Origin: Brachycybe producta
Lineage: Eukaryota; Arthropoda; Diplopoda; Playtdesmida; Andrognathidae
Assembly: GCA_036925085.1 (NCBI GenBank)
Contig: JAUPFP010000026.1
Span: 536,001 to 600,000 of the forward strand
DNA: 64,000 bases
Direction: 5' to 3'
Shown here: positions 41,629 through 53,479 of the stretch, in pieces
Numbering within the stretch: the first letter of the stretch is position 1
Layout of the letters: each line of letters opens with the position of its first letter
The notes under the pieces: generated by a model
Told to the model about the DNA's origin: nothing
The model's input: only the letters and a program-made list of their open reading frames with translations
Database searches by the model: none
Translations under genes and position numbers: made by a program

Positions 41629-43471
41629 TCAGTTCTGCAGCGACCAGTGCCAGTTTGACAAGGGCACACCATCGTCCCTGGCAACAGGTAGATAGAACAT
41701 CTGTCCATCAATTACGGTGGACAGATACTCCTGGTCCTGCAGTGCCACAGGTGCTAGACCCGGCATGTACTGCATCACCTGGCTTTTGCCCGGTGATACT
41801 CGAGCAACCTGTTCTTGGGCCACTGCCTTCGGACAGTCTTTCTTAAGGTGACCCATTTGGTTACACCGAAAGCATAGACCTGGTTGCTGCGGCCTCCACC
41901 AGCTGTTTGGCCAGACCTAGACGGGGCTGTCGTAGACTTATTTTCACCCTGGCTCTGCCGCTTAGTCTTATTTCCCTTCTTCAATCCGGTCTTGGCAGTC
42001 GCTCCATCAAAACTGGACAGAGCAGTCCCTTTTGCACGTGAAGAGTTGGAGGATTACTTAGCAGAGCTTTTGGGCTGTGCCACGGCACCAGAGTCCTTGA
42101 CCGTAGTTTTGGTCTCTCGTACCATCAAGGTACGGGCAGGTAACTCTCCCACCATTAGCATGTCGGCCTCAACCAACATTGCCTCAGCAGTAAAGTCCCT
42201 TACCATCTCGGCCCATGATCCCTAGAGACATCTGAGAATCGCCTGCTGCAGTTTCTTCTTGAACTGGAGGAGTCAACAAGACTCCTCCTCTCGAGGAGGA
42301 ACCTGTTCTGCCATCTCAATAAAGCGCCAGTAGAATGCCTGTAGCAATTCCATAGGCCATTGCTTCATTGCTTCGAAACGGTCGAAACAGGCCCTAACCT
42401 GATTTTTGGTTCCAAAGCGCTGAAACATGGCCTGCCTCAGCTCCAGCCAGGTCAGGTCCGGCTCAAACTCCACCAAACTGGCATAGTATTCTTCAGCCAG
42501 ACCATTGAGCAGGTATTAAAATGCACCTGACCTAATCCGTCCAGCGCTGAGCCCTAGATTTGGCTTCAAACTGCCGGAAAAAGGCGTCTTGTCCTCTCGT
42601 CCATCATACCGAATGAACGAGTGGACAGGGTTAAAGAACTCAAAAGCCTGGATCTCCGACGGGACGGCCAGTGCAGGCATCTACGGCATAGTACTTACCC
42701 GCAGTGGTGCCCTGCTCCAGTTCCCCAAAGTCTCAACAATAGGCTCAGCATCAGTGGGATCCATCAAGTGGTCCCTCAGTTGCTGAATGGCTGGAGGAAC
42801 TTCCCGACCAACTCCCGCAGGAGCAGTCCAAGTTTCTTCTGGAGCCATCCACCCCATCGCAACCAGTGGTGCCTCCCTCCGTACACCCTTTGGGTGTAAA
42901 GATGATGGTGAGAATCGTGGTTGCACTCCCAGATCACTTAGATTCCTTGAGGCAGTTGACCCTGCAATCACAAGCGGTCAATCCCATGGGCGACTAACAG
43001 AAGTTGCTCTTCGTTTATCGATGCCAACCATGGCGCTGTGTCCACCGAAGTACCCGCCAAAGTCTCCACCGACTAACTCAAGAGTCTCCCACCGCATACA
43101 ATGGGACTGGTGGTGGTGGAAGTTGAGACACAGGCCATCTCTACCGGGGTCCTTGCAACCCCTTCCACACCATCTAAAGGGGCTCTGTTGGGGACAGTGC
43201 CACCACGGTGCATTCGCACCATCACAAAGTCTTCATCTGGAGGTCGGTCCGTAGGGACACCCCCAACGGCACCTCCCTCCCCGGGACCACCAATCCCATT
43301 CCCGGCAACAGCACCCTCAACCGGGTGTTGCCCCACCGGCCGAATACCATGGCCGATGGTGTATGAACACAACTCCAAACCCTCCAATAGTCTGCTTCCC
43401 CAACCAGTCATCAGAGAAATGCAGTCTTGGCCAATTTCCACCGTGCGAACACTTGCAGAAATGGCCAACAA
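41629..43471 (-). pseudogene. gag: gag of element D, broken
   Basis: Minus-strand frames 43073-43471, 42681-42971, 42273-42476 and 41629-41984 follow the gag of B and C: MVEFEPDLTWLELRQAMF, LLQAFYWRFIEMAEQVP, basic KKGNKTKRQSQ, zinc knuckle CFRCNQMGHLKKDC. The C-terminal tail passes the point where C has TAG and ends at a stop near 41629, indicating the ancestral gag length. Confidence 0.85.
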
Positions 43472-43745
43472 GACTAATGGGGGTATCTACCGTGAAATCC
43501 GGTGAATTTATGGACAAAAGTCCATAAAACACCATCAAACAACAATAGAACCACAAACAACCACGGTGTCACGGACAATTGTCCTTGTCCCATGGTTAGA
43601 TTTAAGGTTGGAGCTCTTTTTAACGTGTTTGCCTGGAGATAAACAGACAAAAGTTCGTAATACTTCTTCTACTTGCAGTAAAAATACCTTTTTAACATGT
43701 TTTACTGGTCGTGCACGGTAAACCATAGGCAGTATTCCACTATCA
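43472..43745 (-). other. Truncated hairpin leader of D
   Basis: Palindromes TATGGAC-AAAA-GTCCATA (43509-43526) and GGACAATTGTCC (43573-43584) are of the class filling the leaders of B and C. The rest of the leader and LTR is missing. Confidence 0.6.
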
Positions 43746-45247
43746 AGGGAATCTTGGAAAAGTTTATTTTAAAAAAGAACTAACTTCTGTGGCCAGATCT
43801 TTAAGCAAACGTGGCGAAATTTCATTTGGACCAGCATATTTATTAGCATCTAGATTATAAAGCAAATTTTGCAATCCAGTGGAGTTTATATTTATGTGAG
43901 GCATGACATAAGATATGGTGCCAAGTTGAGGTTCCTCATTGCCATCATTAGCATGAAAGACACTTTGGAAATAATCATTAAGTGTGTTTGCAATAACCTG
44001 CTTGTTTGTACAGAAATTACCAAGTGGTGTTATAATTGAAGTTATATTATTTGGAATTTTGTTGAGAGACATTATTAGTAAAGTACAAGTAAGCAAATTT
44101 TTCACAAGATGTCACTGAGAATTAATTTGCATTTTAATAGTGTCATCCATGTTCATCTTCATTTTAGATCTAAATTTGCGTTGTTTACGAAGAGCGCGGC
44201 GTATCTCAGTGGTGTACCAAATTGGTTCCATGCTTGATTTTACATTTTTGCATAGGATGAATTGAATTATGCCATCAAAAATGACATTAACTAACAGTGA
44301 CCACTGTTGGTTTATGTCTTTTGATAGTCCACTTTTATTGTTCAGTTCATTTGTTACAAACAGCTTAAAATTAGCCCAATCAGCTTTATTGTACTGAAGG
44401 ACTTTTCGGGAGCTGATTCGAGTTTTTCAAATTGGGTCATAAATTCTAAGTATATCATTTTGTGGTCACTTATGCCATCAGCAATTTCAATTGATTTGAC
44501 ATTTTCTGAGGTGTTTGTAAAAATTAGATCTAGAATATTAGCTGTTGTATTGGTGCAGCATGTAGGGGTTTGCACTAGTTGATCCAGGAAATATGTGCAT
44601 ACACCCTCAAGCAGTATATCTATTAATTTATTGCTAGGAAACTGGGAGTCAACAGTATAATTTTTCCAATTTATTCCAGGTAGGTTAAAATTCCCACCAA
44701 TCAGAACTGATGCATGTTTGTGGGTAGAAAATAAGGACCCTAAACAATTTCTAAATTGGAGTAATTCCTCCTCGTCATTTGAAGGTGGGCGATAAAATGA
44801 AAATAAGAAATTTTTTTCCCATTATGAAGTGAGCTGCTACAACAAACTGAATCACAATGACCTTCATAAGGGGATTCTCTTTTTGATTGTTAGGTTTTTA
44901 TTGATAGCAAGAAATACGCCTCCACCTTTGATTAAGGGTTGTGAGAAACTGTTGGGGGAAAACTTCAGCGGATGAGACATCTTCAGTTAGCCATGATTCA
45001 CTACTGAAGATAATGTCGGGATTGTAGCATTTTATGGCTTCTCTAAACTGAATTACTTTATTTTTTATACTTCTGCAATTGATTATTAAAATTTTTAAGA
45101 ATTTATTTATAGGCTTGTTTTCCTTGTGTGTAAGAGAAACTGTCTTAGAAGAAATTTTCTTGTTAGAAAATTGGGTTTATTTTTAAATAACTATTTTAGG
45201 TACAGTAACTTGATGTGATTTCTTCCTAGAATCAGAGCATTTAGTAA
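43746..45247 (-). pseudogene. CR1-like LINE ORF2: endonuclease to start of RT
   Basis: Minus strand. An APE endonuclease is readable in pieces: KGGGVFLAINKNL, FYRPPSNDEEELLQF, IGGNFNLPGINWKNY (GNFN where GDFN is expected), NILDLIFTNTSENV and ISDHKMIYLEF. The pre-RT region (43764-44105) has CTNKQVIANTLNDYFQSVF and LDANKYAGPNEISPRLL. It ends at the beginning of RT where element D starts. Stops and shifts are frequent. Confidence 0.88.
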
Positions 45248-46199
45248 TTAGAAGTTTCCTTGAACTTGACTACAAACAGATTTCCAGAGAACAGAGCTCA
45301 AGACATCCTTACTGGCTGCAGTCAAGTGAAGGCCATCACACATAATACTTATCAGGTGCAGTATGAAGCTATCGAGAAGCATCTGCAAATGAATAATCAG
45401 CACTACGGCAGAGAAGAAAGAATTCTTGTGAAATCTTCTGGACTGCAGGGTTTGGATAAAAAGAACCCCCAGCATCATGCTCAAACCATGGCAGGACAGC
45501 AGAAATAACAATCCTTGCACGAGGTCTGATGTGTTTTACCTACCTAGAAAAGTGTTTAAATTTCTCGGCTATCTCCTTTGGCGCATCCATCTTCAGATTG
45601 TTAGTGCCGGCATGCACAACTACAACAGGGTTAAGGCTAGCTTTATACAGCACTGCCTTAACTCGAGTAGTTAAATGCTCAACACCCGTGCCTAGATAGA
45701 ATCATATAATTGACTTCCCAGTTTTGCCGACCCTAACACCTCGAACGACACTGTCACCAATGAGGTGCACATCAATGGGCTTACCAGTTTGTGAGCTATA
45801 ATTAGTGGATGTTGAGGCAGGAATATTCTTAACCTCAGACAGCACACCAAATCGGTTACCACACATAGGAGCAGCACTACCATTAGCCACGACACTGGCA
45901 AAGCTTTTTCTCTGTGGCCGAGATCTTTTGCCTTTGACTACCATCCATCCGTATCCTTTCTGGGCTGCCTGATTCTTAACTACCAAATCAGTCCCTACAG
46001 ATACATTGGATGAAATGCCAGGCACAACATCACTCGTCTGGCATGCAATCTAGTGAGTCACTGTAGGGTGAGCATTGCAATGCCAAAGGAACAATTCCTT
46101 CAACTCAGCAACCTCTTTCCGCAAACAGGCGATATCATGGATTACCTGCACTGAATGAGTGGAAGGAGCACCAGGTGGGTTCAAATTCTTAAGAGACAT
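45248..46199 (-). pseudogene. CR1-like LINE ORF1 with SGNH hydrolase domain
   Basis: Starts at ATG 46197-46199 (MSLKNLNPPG), with a Leu-rich helix and a stop near 46053. The SGNH esterase blocks are in order: HLIGDSVVRG (GDS at 45750-45758), VVVHAGTNNLKM, and DGLHLTAASK (45310-45327). CR1-clade ORF1 proteins are known to carry such esterase domains; their role in retrotransposition is not settled. Three or more stops interrupt the frame. Confidence 0.85.
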
Positions 46200-46404
46200 A
46201 GATAAAACGATAATAAAGCAAGAAAGAGCCTAATAATTTTAGAGAAGAAAAAAGCGTGGACGTTAAGCGTTTTTTTTTTTAAACTTTTTTTGGGCCTAAA
46301 GTGGCGTTATGATTTCAAAATGCAATATCTCAAAAGCTACAAGTCGGATTTGGATTCTGCTTTCACCAGCATGTTAGGCACGCTGATATCTTTGTGTGCT
46401 TGTC
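46200..46404. other. Short spacer, no gene
   Basis: Contains an A-rich/T-rich stretch near 46265-46290 next to the LINE 5' side. Nothing else is recognised. Confidence 0.5.
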
Positions 46405-46864
46405 CTGGGGCTTGGCTGGTGAAAGGCACCAGCCAAGTTGTGGGAATATAATCTACCACTGCTTTTATTTCACTAATCATATATACAGTAAGTGTTAAAT
46501 AAATACTTCTTTTATTTCAACCTACACTTGGTGTGGTGTCAGTTATTAGGGAGTACTGCGGGGTGGAGAGTAATCTGCAGGATTTCACCATCCATTTCCG
46601 GCTTGTTTTTGTCAGTACTTACGTCAGTTCACAGTAAGAGAGGTCCCACCGCAATATTCTCGTTGTGGTGGCAGATCGTCCATTGTGTCCGGCGTGGGAG
46701 ACTCCGTGAGAGTCGACATTACCCAATGTTACCTTGGGAAGGACTGCTATGTGTACAATCCTGTCCCCATAATCGGAGTCTGTGTCGGGTAAGTTTTGTT
46801 CTTGTTCTTTTGAACGGTACGAAATTTGCTTGAGGTATTGTGACGGACCAGTCAGGTCGTTACA
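46405..46864 (+). repeat. 3' part of an A/C-subtype LTR (M)
   Basis: It starts near the conserved stem-loop CTTGGCTGGTG-AAAGG-CACCAGCCAAG (46411-46437), then AATAAA near 46498, a GTAAGT donor (46789) and the end CAGGTCGTTACA, followed by ATTGGTATAAGG, a remnant of the primer-binding site. The element body is gone. Confidence 0.85.
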
Positions 46865-47109
46865 ATTGGTATAAGGAAATCAAGTTTGGATAAAAAATTA
46901 GTTGCGTTTTTGAGTAAAAAACGTGTACAAACAAAGAAAACAAAAAACTCTGAAAATACTTATCCAAATTAGAATTCGATTTTACCACTGTATTGAGGTG
47001 ACAAAACACTTAAAAGCACCTTACTATACCCTCCAATGACAAGTTTAAATTAGTAAAATCGCCAAAAAACGGGAGACAAAAAACCGTGTCTTCAAAACAA
47101 ATCTTCTTA
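46865..47109. other. Unassigned AT-rich spacer
   Basis: No coding or repeat signal beyond the primer-binding-site remnant at its left edge. Confidence 0.5.
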
Positions 47110-47660
47110 AGCCAAACTGGACAAAGAACCCACGGTGAATCCCCGATGGTTCTCACTATGGAGCCGCACGTGAAGTACCGGCTGCAATGACGGAAACAGG
47201 ACGGTGAAGTGCCGGTGTACTCCCACCAGCAATCCCCCACCCTCCTCATGATAACTTCCGCAGATAAATGAGGTGACACAGACACACACAGTGTAATTTA
47301 ATAAGAATATAAAGGTTTATTCCAAACACTTACTATTTACAATAATCTGCAGGGCAGGATGCCCTGCAGAGAAACCCAAAAACAATCAAATAATACACAA
47401 AAAAGATGATCCAGTGGAGGCTATCTTGGCCTTCAACAAAAGCAGCACACATCCTCACTCTTTTCAGGGTCTCACCACAATGACTCCTTAATGGCTGCCT
47501 TGCCATTAAGTATCTCCCAGGCTGCCCACCTGGGGGTGACAGTGAACCTACCTGGAGTTTATGTCGTCCACTGGGCTGCATCTATAGCAGCCTAGCAGAC
47601 GACATCAGGATTCAGTCTTGCTCCACCTAATTAAAGAAGAAGCAAAACTGGGTTGTGACA
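47110..47660 (-). repeat. LTR F, 3' truncated
   Basis: Minus strand, starts TGTCACAACCCAG at 47660. The stem-loop CTGCAGGGC-AGGAT-GCCCTGCAG (47347-47369) shares almost no stem sequence with other copies but keeps a 9-bp stem and 5-nt loop. The U3 palindrome CTTAATGGC/GCCATTAAG is at 47487-47510. The flank is a GAATT-type microsatellite rather than a polypurine tract. Confidence 0.85.
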
Positions 47661-47919
47661 CTTTTCATTTCAATTCAATTCAATTAGATACACCTGCAAT
47701 CAGCTTGAATGCCATGTGGCAGGGGGATTGCTCCCAATCATGAGTGATTGTCATTATTTAAAAATAATGTCATCGGCTGAAGTGGATGGATGAAACAAGC
47801 AATCCTATCACCGCAATGACCCTTCCACTTGAAGTTGTAAAATGTGTACACCCAATGGAAGTCATGCACCCACTTGTTGGTGGATCATTATCACCCAGTT
47901 TGCCTTACCTTGAGGCATA
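47661..47919. other. Spacer with GAATT microsatellite
   Basis: 47664-47692 holds a short AATTC-type tandem repeat next to LTR F. No gene is seen in the rest. Confidence 0.5.
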
Positions 47920-48310
47920 GATGGGTTCATAGAGTGAAGTGTACCCACTGGCTGGATCCATAGATTAAACACCATGACCACCTTCAGATTGATTTGGCCT
48001 GGTGGACCAGCATGTTACTTATTGACAACCCAACTACCATTAACACCCCTACTTGGCAGGTATAGTATGGCTGGCTCTTGGCCAGCATGCCCTTACCTGC
48101 ATGTTGGAACTTACCCGTATCTGGTTCAGCACTCTCGTGTACCATCCCCTGGAACATAACCACCTGAGTTGTGTCATCTTCCCTCTTTGCATTCTTCTCC
48201 TTATTTTTTTTCACATGTGAAGAGGGTTTACCATGCTTCAAGGTGGACCCAGCCACAATCAAAAATTTACTGAGCTGCTCGCACTTTGAAGGGTGGTCAG
48301 CCCCATCTTA
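47920..48310 (-). pseudogene. ORF3 fragment, Lys-rich middle part
   Basis: The minus-strand frame 47984-48262 has STLKHGKPSSHVKKNKEK, aligned with DPTHGQPSSHGKKKKRKK of A's ORF3. Stops flank it. It lies 5' (minus strand) of LTR F, but the polypurine tract is not preserved. Confidence 0.7.
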
Positions 48311-48668
48311 TTTGCAGATTTCCTACACAAAAGTATACTAAAACAGCTGATTTCACTTTAGTAATAGCTCCTATAGCTTAACAGTTTCTTCTGGTTGTTT
48401 TTAATACAAAGGGAACAACTACAAGGGAACATTATGTGCTGTGTTTGTTGGCTGCCTCATCATGAGTTCACAGAGGGGTTGTTCCTCGACAGTCTGGATA
48501 GCCTATCTCTTCACTATCCGCTGTTCACTAGCACTGGTGGCAGCACTCACAATCAGAGTGACATTATACCCAACAGGAAGTTCCACTGTAGTTAACAGAG
48601 TCTGAGCCTGGGCATTTGTAGGCCTACTCTGGAAAACATTCAACCATCACATGCTGCACTTTTACATG
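48311..48668. other. Unassigned spacer
   Basis: No coding or repeat signal recognised. Confidence 0.4.
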
Positions 48669-49448
48669 TGTAACAACCCGACTGGGCTCCGTTACAATAC
48701 CCCTGGTAAAACTGCCCTGTCTTACTGGAATCCTGATTTCCTTGCAAGTCGGGATTGCAGCCTTGGCTGCCCTCTTGCTCCGTCCATGTCCCTGGGTGGC
48801 GCCAGCCAAGAGTCATCTTCCCCGAGTATCGACAGTGACTGGAAAGTCACTGTCGATAGTTGGGGAAGCCAACTCTTGGCTGACGCTACCTGTGGGTTCT
48901 TCGACTTGTTCTGCAGGAGCAGAACAGGTTGAAAAACCCACAGTAGATCCCCGATGGATCCTACCGTGGATCTGCACGCCAAACACCAGCCAAAACAATG
49001 GAAACAGGCTGGTGAATTGCCAGTGAACTCCCACTGGCAAACCCCCACCCTCTCCATGGTAACTTCCCCAGATAATAATGACACAGACACCAGTGTAGAT
49101 AGTATAAATAAAAAATAATTTATTCAAGAACACTTACTCAATAAATTAATAAGATACGCAATCTTTGCTGGCTAATCCAGCCAGCAGGAGAACCCAAAAA
49201 CCAAGCACACCAAGAACAAAAATATAATCTAATCCATCCTCATCACTTCTAGGGTCTCACTACACTGTCCCTACTTAATGGCTGCCTTGCCATTAAGTAC
49301 CCCCAGGCTGTTCCACCTGGGGGCTGACAGTGACCCTACCTGGAGTTCATGTCGTCCACCAGGCTGCCTACTATAGCAGCCTAGCAGACGACATCAGGAT
49401 TCAGTCTGTTCCTTCCCATTAAAGAAGGAGCAAAACTTGGTTGTGACA
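48669..49448 (-). repeat. Solo LTR G (780 bp)
   Basis: Minus strand TGTCACAACCAAG to GTCGGGTTGTTACA. Flanks CATG (48665-48668) and CATA (49449-49452) resemble a 4-bp duplication with one mismatch. It has the stem-loop TGCTGGCT-AATCC-AGCCAGCA (49166-49186), the U3 palindrome ACTTAATGGC/GCCATTAAGT (49273-49298) and a GTAAGA donor. Solo LTRs arise by LTR-LTR recombination. Confidence 0.88.
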
Positions 49449-50864
49449 CATATGAAAAAAGCAGTTTTCCAAGTTGGACTTGTCTGGACTTATGCAATGC
49501 ATCCAGATTCTACAATACAACTTTTTCTTCAGTGCAGATAAAATCTAAAACAGACTATATGATCCAAACTGGACCACTTTTCCAGAAGTGAGCAAACATG
49601 TCTATGAACTCAATCACATCAGTTGTAAAACAATTGCATTTGTCAAAAATGCAAATGTTAACATACTGAGCCAAAGTTCACTGCAGTGTGTCCTTGTGGT
49701 TGCCAGTGCACTAGCATAATGTATTTGCTTAAGTGTGTGACATAAAAAATGTAATTTCTTTAATACCATTTTTAATAATTTCTTTTTTTTTTCTGGACCA
49801 CATCCTGCACCATGCAGGGATAATTCAAACGTGATGATGATGAATAATGACAGATGAGACAATTCGAATTTGGCAAAATGTGTTTCACGACTGGCTGCCC
49901 TGCTGAACATCAACTCTGCAATGATTGAGAATTTATGAAAGAAACAACAACTATACCGATACCGAGATTCTAAAATAGGACCATCAGCACCACAAGCAAA
50001 GGATATCTTCAATCAGCTGCTTGGGCTGGAACAGATATAAAAAATGATTATAATGACTGTGATGTTGCATGTGATGTTGATGTTAACTATCTGCATTGTA
50101 TCTAAAAACATACAGCAAAATACACGATTTTAAAATGAAGTTCTCAAAAGAAGTGATTATTCTTCAAAATGTGGATAATTTAGGCTAATCATGTATCACA
50201 TTAAATGTTTATTAGCATGTCATGCATGTTTTAACAAATTTTTTTATGTTCCAATATATTGATAAAAAAGTCAGAAATGTTAGCGATATGGCCGAGAAAA
50301 TGACAGATAGACAATACCCACATTAGATAAATTAAGTGGAAATCCTAACCAATGAACCAGCAGATAAAGTGACTTCCATAAAATAATTTTTCGTTCATGC
50401 TAGCTGAAGCAGCATAGGAAAGGTTACACTTGTTCATTCAAATGTTACATTAGCTTGATACAGCATTACTAAAATTGCTGTAACTCAGGGAATAATTGGC
50501 CTATCTTAACATTTAAACAACAAAATGTTCACAATGAATGTGTCTTGAAGTTACAGGTAATGTTAAAATCACGTATCTGTACTGTTTAAGATAATATAAA
50601 GCAAAATACACAATTTTTAATGAAATTCTCCAAAAAAGTTATAATATATAAAAATCTGACTGTTTATGTTAATTATATTTGACATCACATATGTTCAATG
50701 TACTGTCATACATATTTAGATACAATCAGCACAGCAATTGGGCTTGTGGTTCCCAAGATATTAAGAAAAGAACGAAAGTCAGCCATTTTTCAAGATGGCC
50801 GCCAAAATGGCGTCATGCCGAAGTGCCTCCATATCTGAAATCAAGTCTTTTGCATTGTTTTTCA
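49449..50864. other. AT-rich DNA, nothing recognised
   Basis: Only chance reading frames (up to 132 codons, low similarity to anything I know). No termini or repeats found. Confidence 0.5.
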
Positions 50865-51060
50865 ATTCCCCTCCCACAGTGAACTTCCCAAGAAACCGAC
50901 ACAACACACAGTGGTTGAAGTATACAAATAAATAAAGTATTCACTTACATAAAAAATGTTAACAATATATACTGTACAGCTGGCCTACTTGGCCAGCAAA
51001 AACACGTTATATAAACAAAAGATGTCACAGGGCCAAAAACCACAAAATACATGGTATGCT
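50865..51060 (-). repeat. LTR fragment N
   Basis: Minus strand: AATAAA-bearing stretch (complement of about 50928-50935) preceded by the stem-loop GCTGGCC-TACTT-GGCCAGC (50979-50997), in the same relative position as in LTRs A-G. The remaining sequence has diverged. Confidence 0.6.
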
Positions 51061-51551
51061 GGAGGGAGGCCTGGCCTCCAGCATGGATGTTGACACCTTC
51101 AAGAACTCCAACCAATTGCCCCAATTAAACAGCAGACCTGACCTGACAGATGCCACAATATCAATGAAGCATACATTGAAACTGTTTGTGAACCCCATAG
51201 ACCAACAAGAGGACAAATTGGAGATGTCCAAGCAGGAGATCTCTCCACAAGCATGTTTTCATTCAAGGAACAGATGGTTCAATGCAGTTTTTATGAAGAA
51301 TGTGTGACTTGTAATAAACAATTTAGAAAAAAAAATAATTGATACTAAAGAAAACATCCTACCTTTTTCCCTGTCTAACCACAAACTGTTTATTAGAGAA
51401 AACAGAAAACCTTAAAATCTACATGTACATTAATAACTTCCAGTCCAGCAGTTACATTATGTTTATATTAAAAGGAGATTAAAGATCCATCTAAAAACCA
51501 TCAAAGTCTCTCCAAACTTGAACAAATTATTTCTCATAAGGGCTGTAACTT
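51061..51551. other. Unassigned spacer
   Basis: No gene or repeat supported; a 103-bp palindrome-poor AT-rich stretch follows an 83-codon chance frame. Confidence 0.4.
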
Positions 51552-51821
51552 TTGTATAACCCTTGCAACCTTAAAAGTCCAATCCTACAGTGCATGCCTA
51601 AACTAAATGTAACATTATGCGAGTCTCAAAAGCAGGAACTTTGCAGGGTAGTTTACACAGTAAGAGTTGTTCAGCTAACCCATGTTGACAATTTCACGTA
51701 TCTAGGCTTAACCTTAACAAACAACATGATTTGGAAAGAACACATAACCAATGCAGTCAGTAAAGCTTACCAATGCATCCTTAAACATTGTAAAAAAAAT
51801 GCAGCCTGTCCGGCCCGGTAA
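51552..51821 (+). pseudogene. LINE reverse transcriptase C-terminal fragment
   Basis: The frame has VVQLTHVDNFTYLGLTLTNN followed by WKEHITNAVSKAYQCI, the region after the RT palm in CR1/Jockey/RTE-type LINEs (usual form YLGV.l...l.W..HI). No catalytic motif is left. It abuts ORF3 debris at about 51830. Confidence 0.75.
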
Positions 51822-51829
51822 GTCTTCGA

Positions 51830-52934
51830 GTGCAGAAAGTTTTGCCTTGAAGCACAGCAAACTTTCCTCTCACAAAAAAAAGGAAAAGGATAAAGAGTAA
51901 AAAAAAGTGTAAATAGTGATCAACAACCTCTTACTAGTAAGTACCAGGGGGTTGAATGTAAGAGTGCATAACTGGCAAACGGAGAGTCCTGGCATGCAGG
52001 AAAGAATGTGCCAGCCAAGAACCAGCTGGACCATACCCACCAGGTTGGGACAGAACAGATGAATGCCAGGTCAACATGAGATGTGCTGGACAGCAAGATT
52101 CCATCATCCTTGAAGGTTGTCCCAGTATCTGGTCTATGGGTCTTATCAATGAGAATCCTCTGCTAGGTGAATTTGCCTGTACCTCAGGGTAAAGACAATC
52201 TGGCTGGAGGAGTAAAAAATTCCTCCAAAATGTTGTCTCGTGACACGGTGGGAGTACACCTATCTTTACAAGTTCTGGCAGAGGGGTCTTTGAGGCCCTA
52301 GGATCAGAAGTGCAATTCAGCTCCCCCAGTCTGAGGCAGAGGGAAGGTAAATTAGTACAGGTCCTCCATATTCAGGAGAATAGGGTTTCCTGAATAACTG
52401 ACTTGATCTGTGGCAAGACCAGCTTAGAATAGAGGTTACCAATTTCACGGTGCTACAGGCTGGCAGAACCACTATCTGACCCATGGGTAGTGATTCTGCC
52501 ACCTTATAACATGAACCACATTGCTGCATTCAGTTGTGGCTGCTGTCTAGTGTTGAATGTCGTCAATCTGGTATAGCAGGCATTATGTATTAAGGTTGTT
52601 GTAAGGTTGTAGTGCATCTAGCCCACCATGCAGCCCAACTCATCCAATGCCTGCTGGGATGTGATTTGGGAGGCATGAGAGCTGATTATGTAACTCTCCC
52701 AATGGCATTCACTGAGGCCAATCCCACAGGTTGCCTAGTAGACCCCCTCCTCATCAGTGGGCATCAAAGCATTTTGATGTATTGAGGAGGACCAACTCAA
52801 GCGGGATGGCCTTCTATGTTTGACTTGAGGTTGGCTTGCCAGTGGGCTGCAACATGGAAGTGCTCTGTGTTTGCTCCACTTCCGGATATGATGTCTGGAA
52901 CTGAGTAAGCATGCGTACAGGACGGAGCAGATGA
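51830..52934 (+). pseudogene. ORF3 remnant H
   Basis: Degenerate but collinear with A's ORF3 from the Lys-rich part (about 51880-51930, KKRKRIKSKKK) to the C-terminal domain. Readable pieces are LPPYNMNHIAAF in the 52500 region and LLGCDLGGM (about 52650-52680). The invariant His is kept. Many stops. Confidence 0.8.
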
Positions 52935-53470
52935 ATTCCTGATGCCTGTATGCTAGGCTGTTGTCTGTAGGCAGCCAGTGGGTGAGGGGTCAGGTTTTGC
53001 CACTGTCCCTAAGGTGGATTAATAATCTTCATTTTGATTTTCTTGTTTGTTTTTGTGTAACAGGTTTTGCTGTCCGAGTGGGCCAGCACATTTGTTTAGT
53101 ATATATCTTTTTTACCTTGAGTGAAATGAAATCTCTTTTTATTCTGCTGTTTCGTTTATTGGGAAGTTTTACCAGGGAAGAGGAAGATTCCTGGTGGGGA
53201 AATCACCGTTCTTTTGCTGTTACTATGGACCGGTGGGCTCGTGCCGGTGTTTGGCGAACCTTGCGTGGTCACGATATTCCTTGCTTCATCACCTGAGATC
53301 ATCCGTCGACTTCAGCAAGAGAGTTTCCATGGTCGTCCAGTGTCACCTGACAGTTCCTTTTGAGGTGCTACACGTGTGGTCCGAGCTCCTAGATGGAGCC
53401 GGGATGGTAAGTCGTCATTAGTCTTACTGGGTATATTGTGCTGTCAGTTGGGCCATTAATTATAACGCCC
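52935..53470 (+). repeat. Diverged LTR following ORF3 remnant H
   Basis: It begins with sequence like the U3 stem of other LTRs (TGCTAGGCTG, TGTAGGCAGCC) and includes GGGAAGTTTTACCAGGGAAG and GGTAAGTCGTC (a donor-like site at about 53408) in the order seen in LTRs B and E. Ends are blurred; the equivalent of the terminal GTTACA is near 53465. Confidence 0.55.
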
Positions 53471-53479
53471 CAAATAGAC

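Larger units (their letters stand above)
38141..43745 (-). mobile_element. Ty3/gypsy element D, 5' part
   Basis: Minus strand, from a truncated leader (43745) through gag, protease, RT and RNase H to the integrase break at 38141. The 5' LTR, primer-binding site and about 290 nt of leader are missing; LINE sequence abuts at 43745/43746. The leader start corresponds to about 16190 in B. Confidence 0.92.

Noticed and set aside
19473-46199. The two LINE fragments as halves of one LINE split by insertions
   Set aside because: They lie in opposite orientations and both cover the endonuclease region, so they are separate copies.
49614-50012. 132-codon minus-strand frame in AT-rich DNA
   Set aside because: No similarity to anything recognised, no start context or neighbouring coding signal; likely chance.
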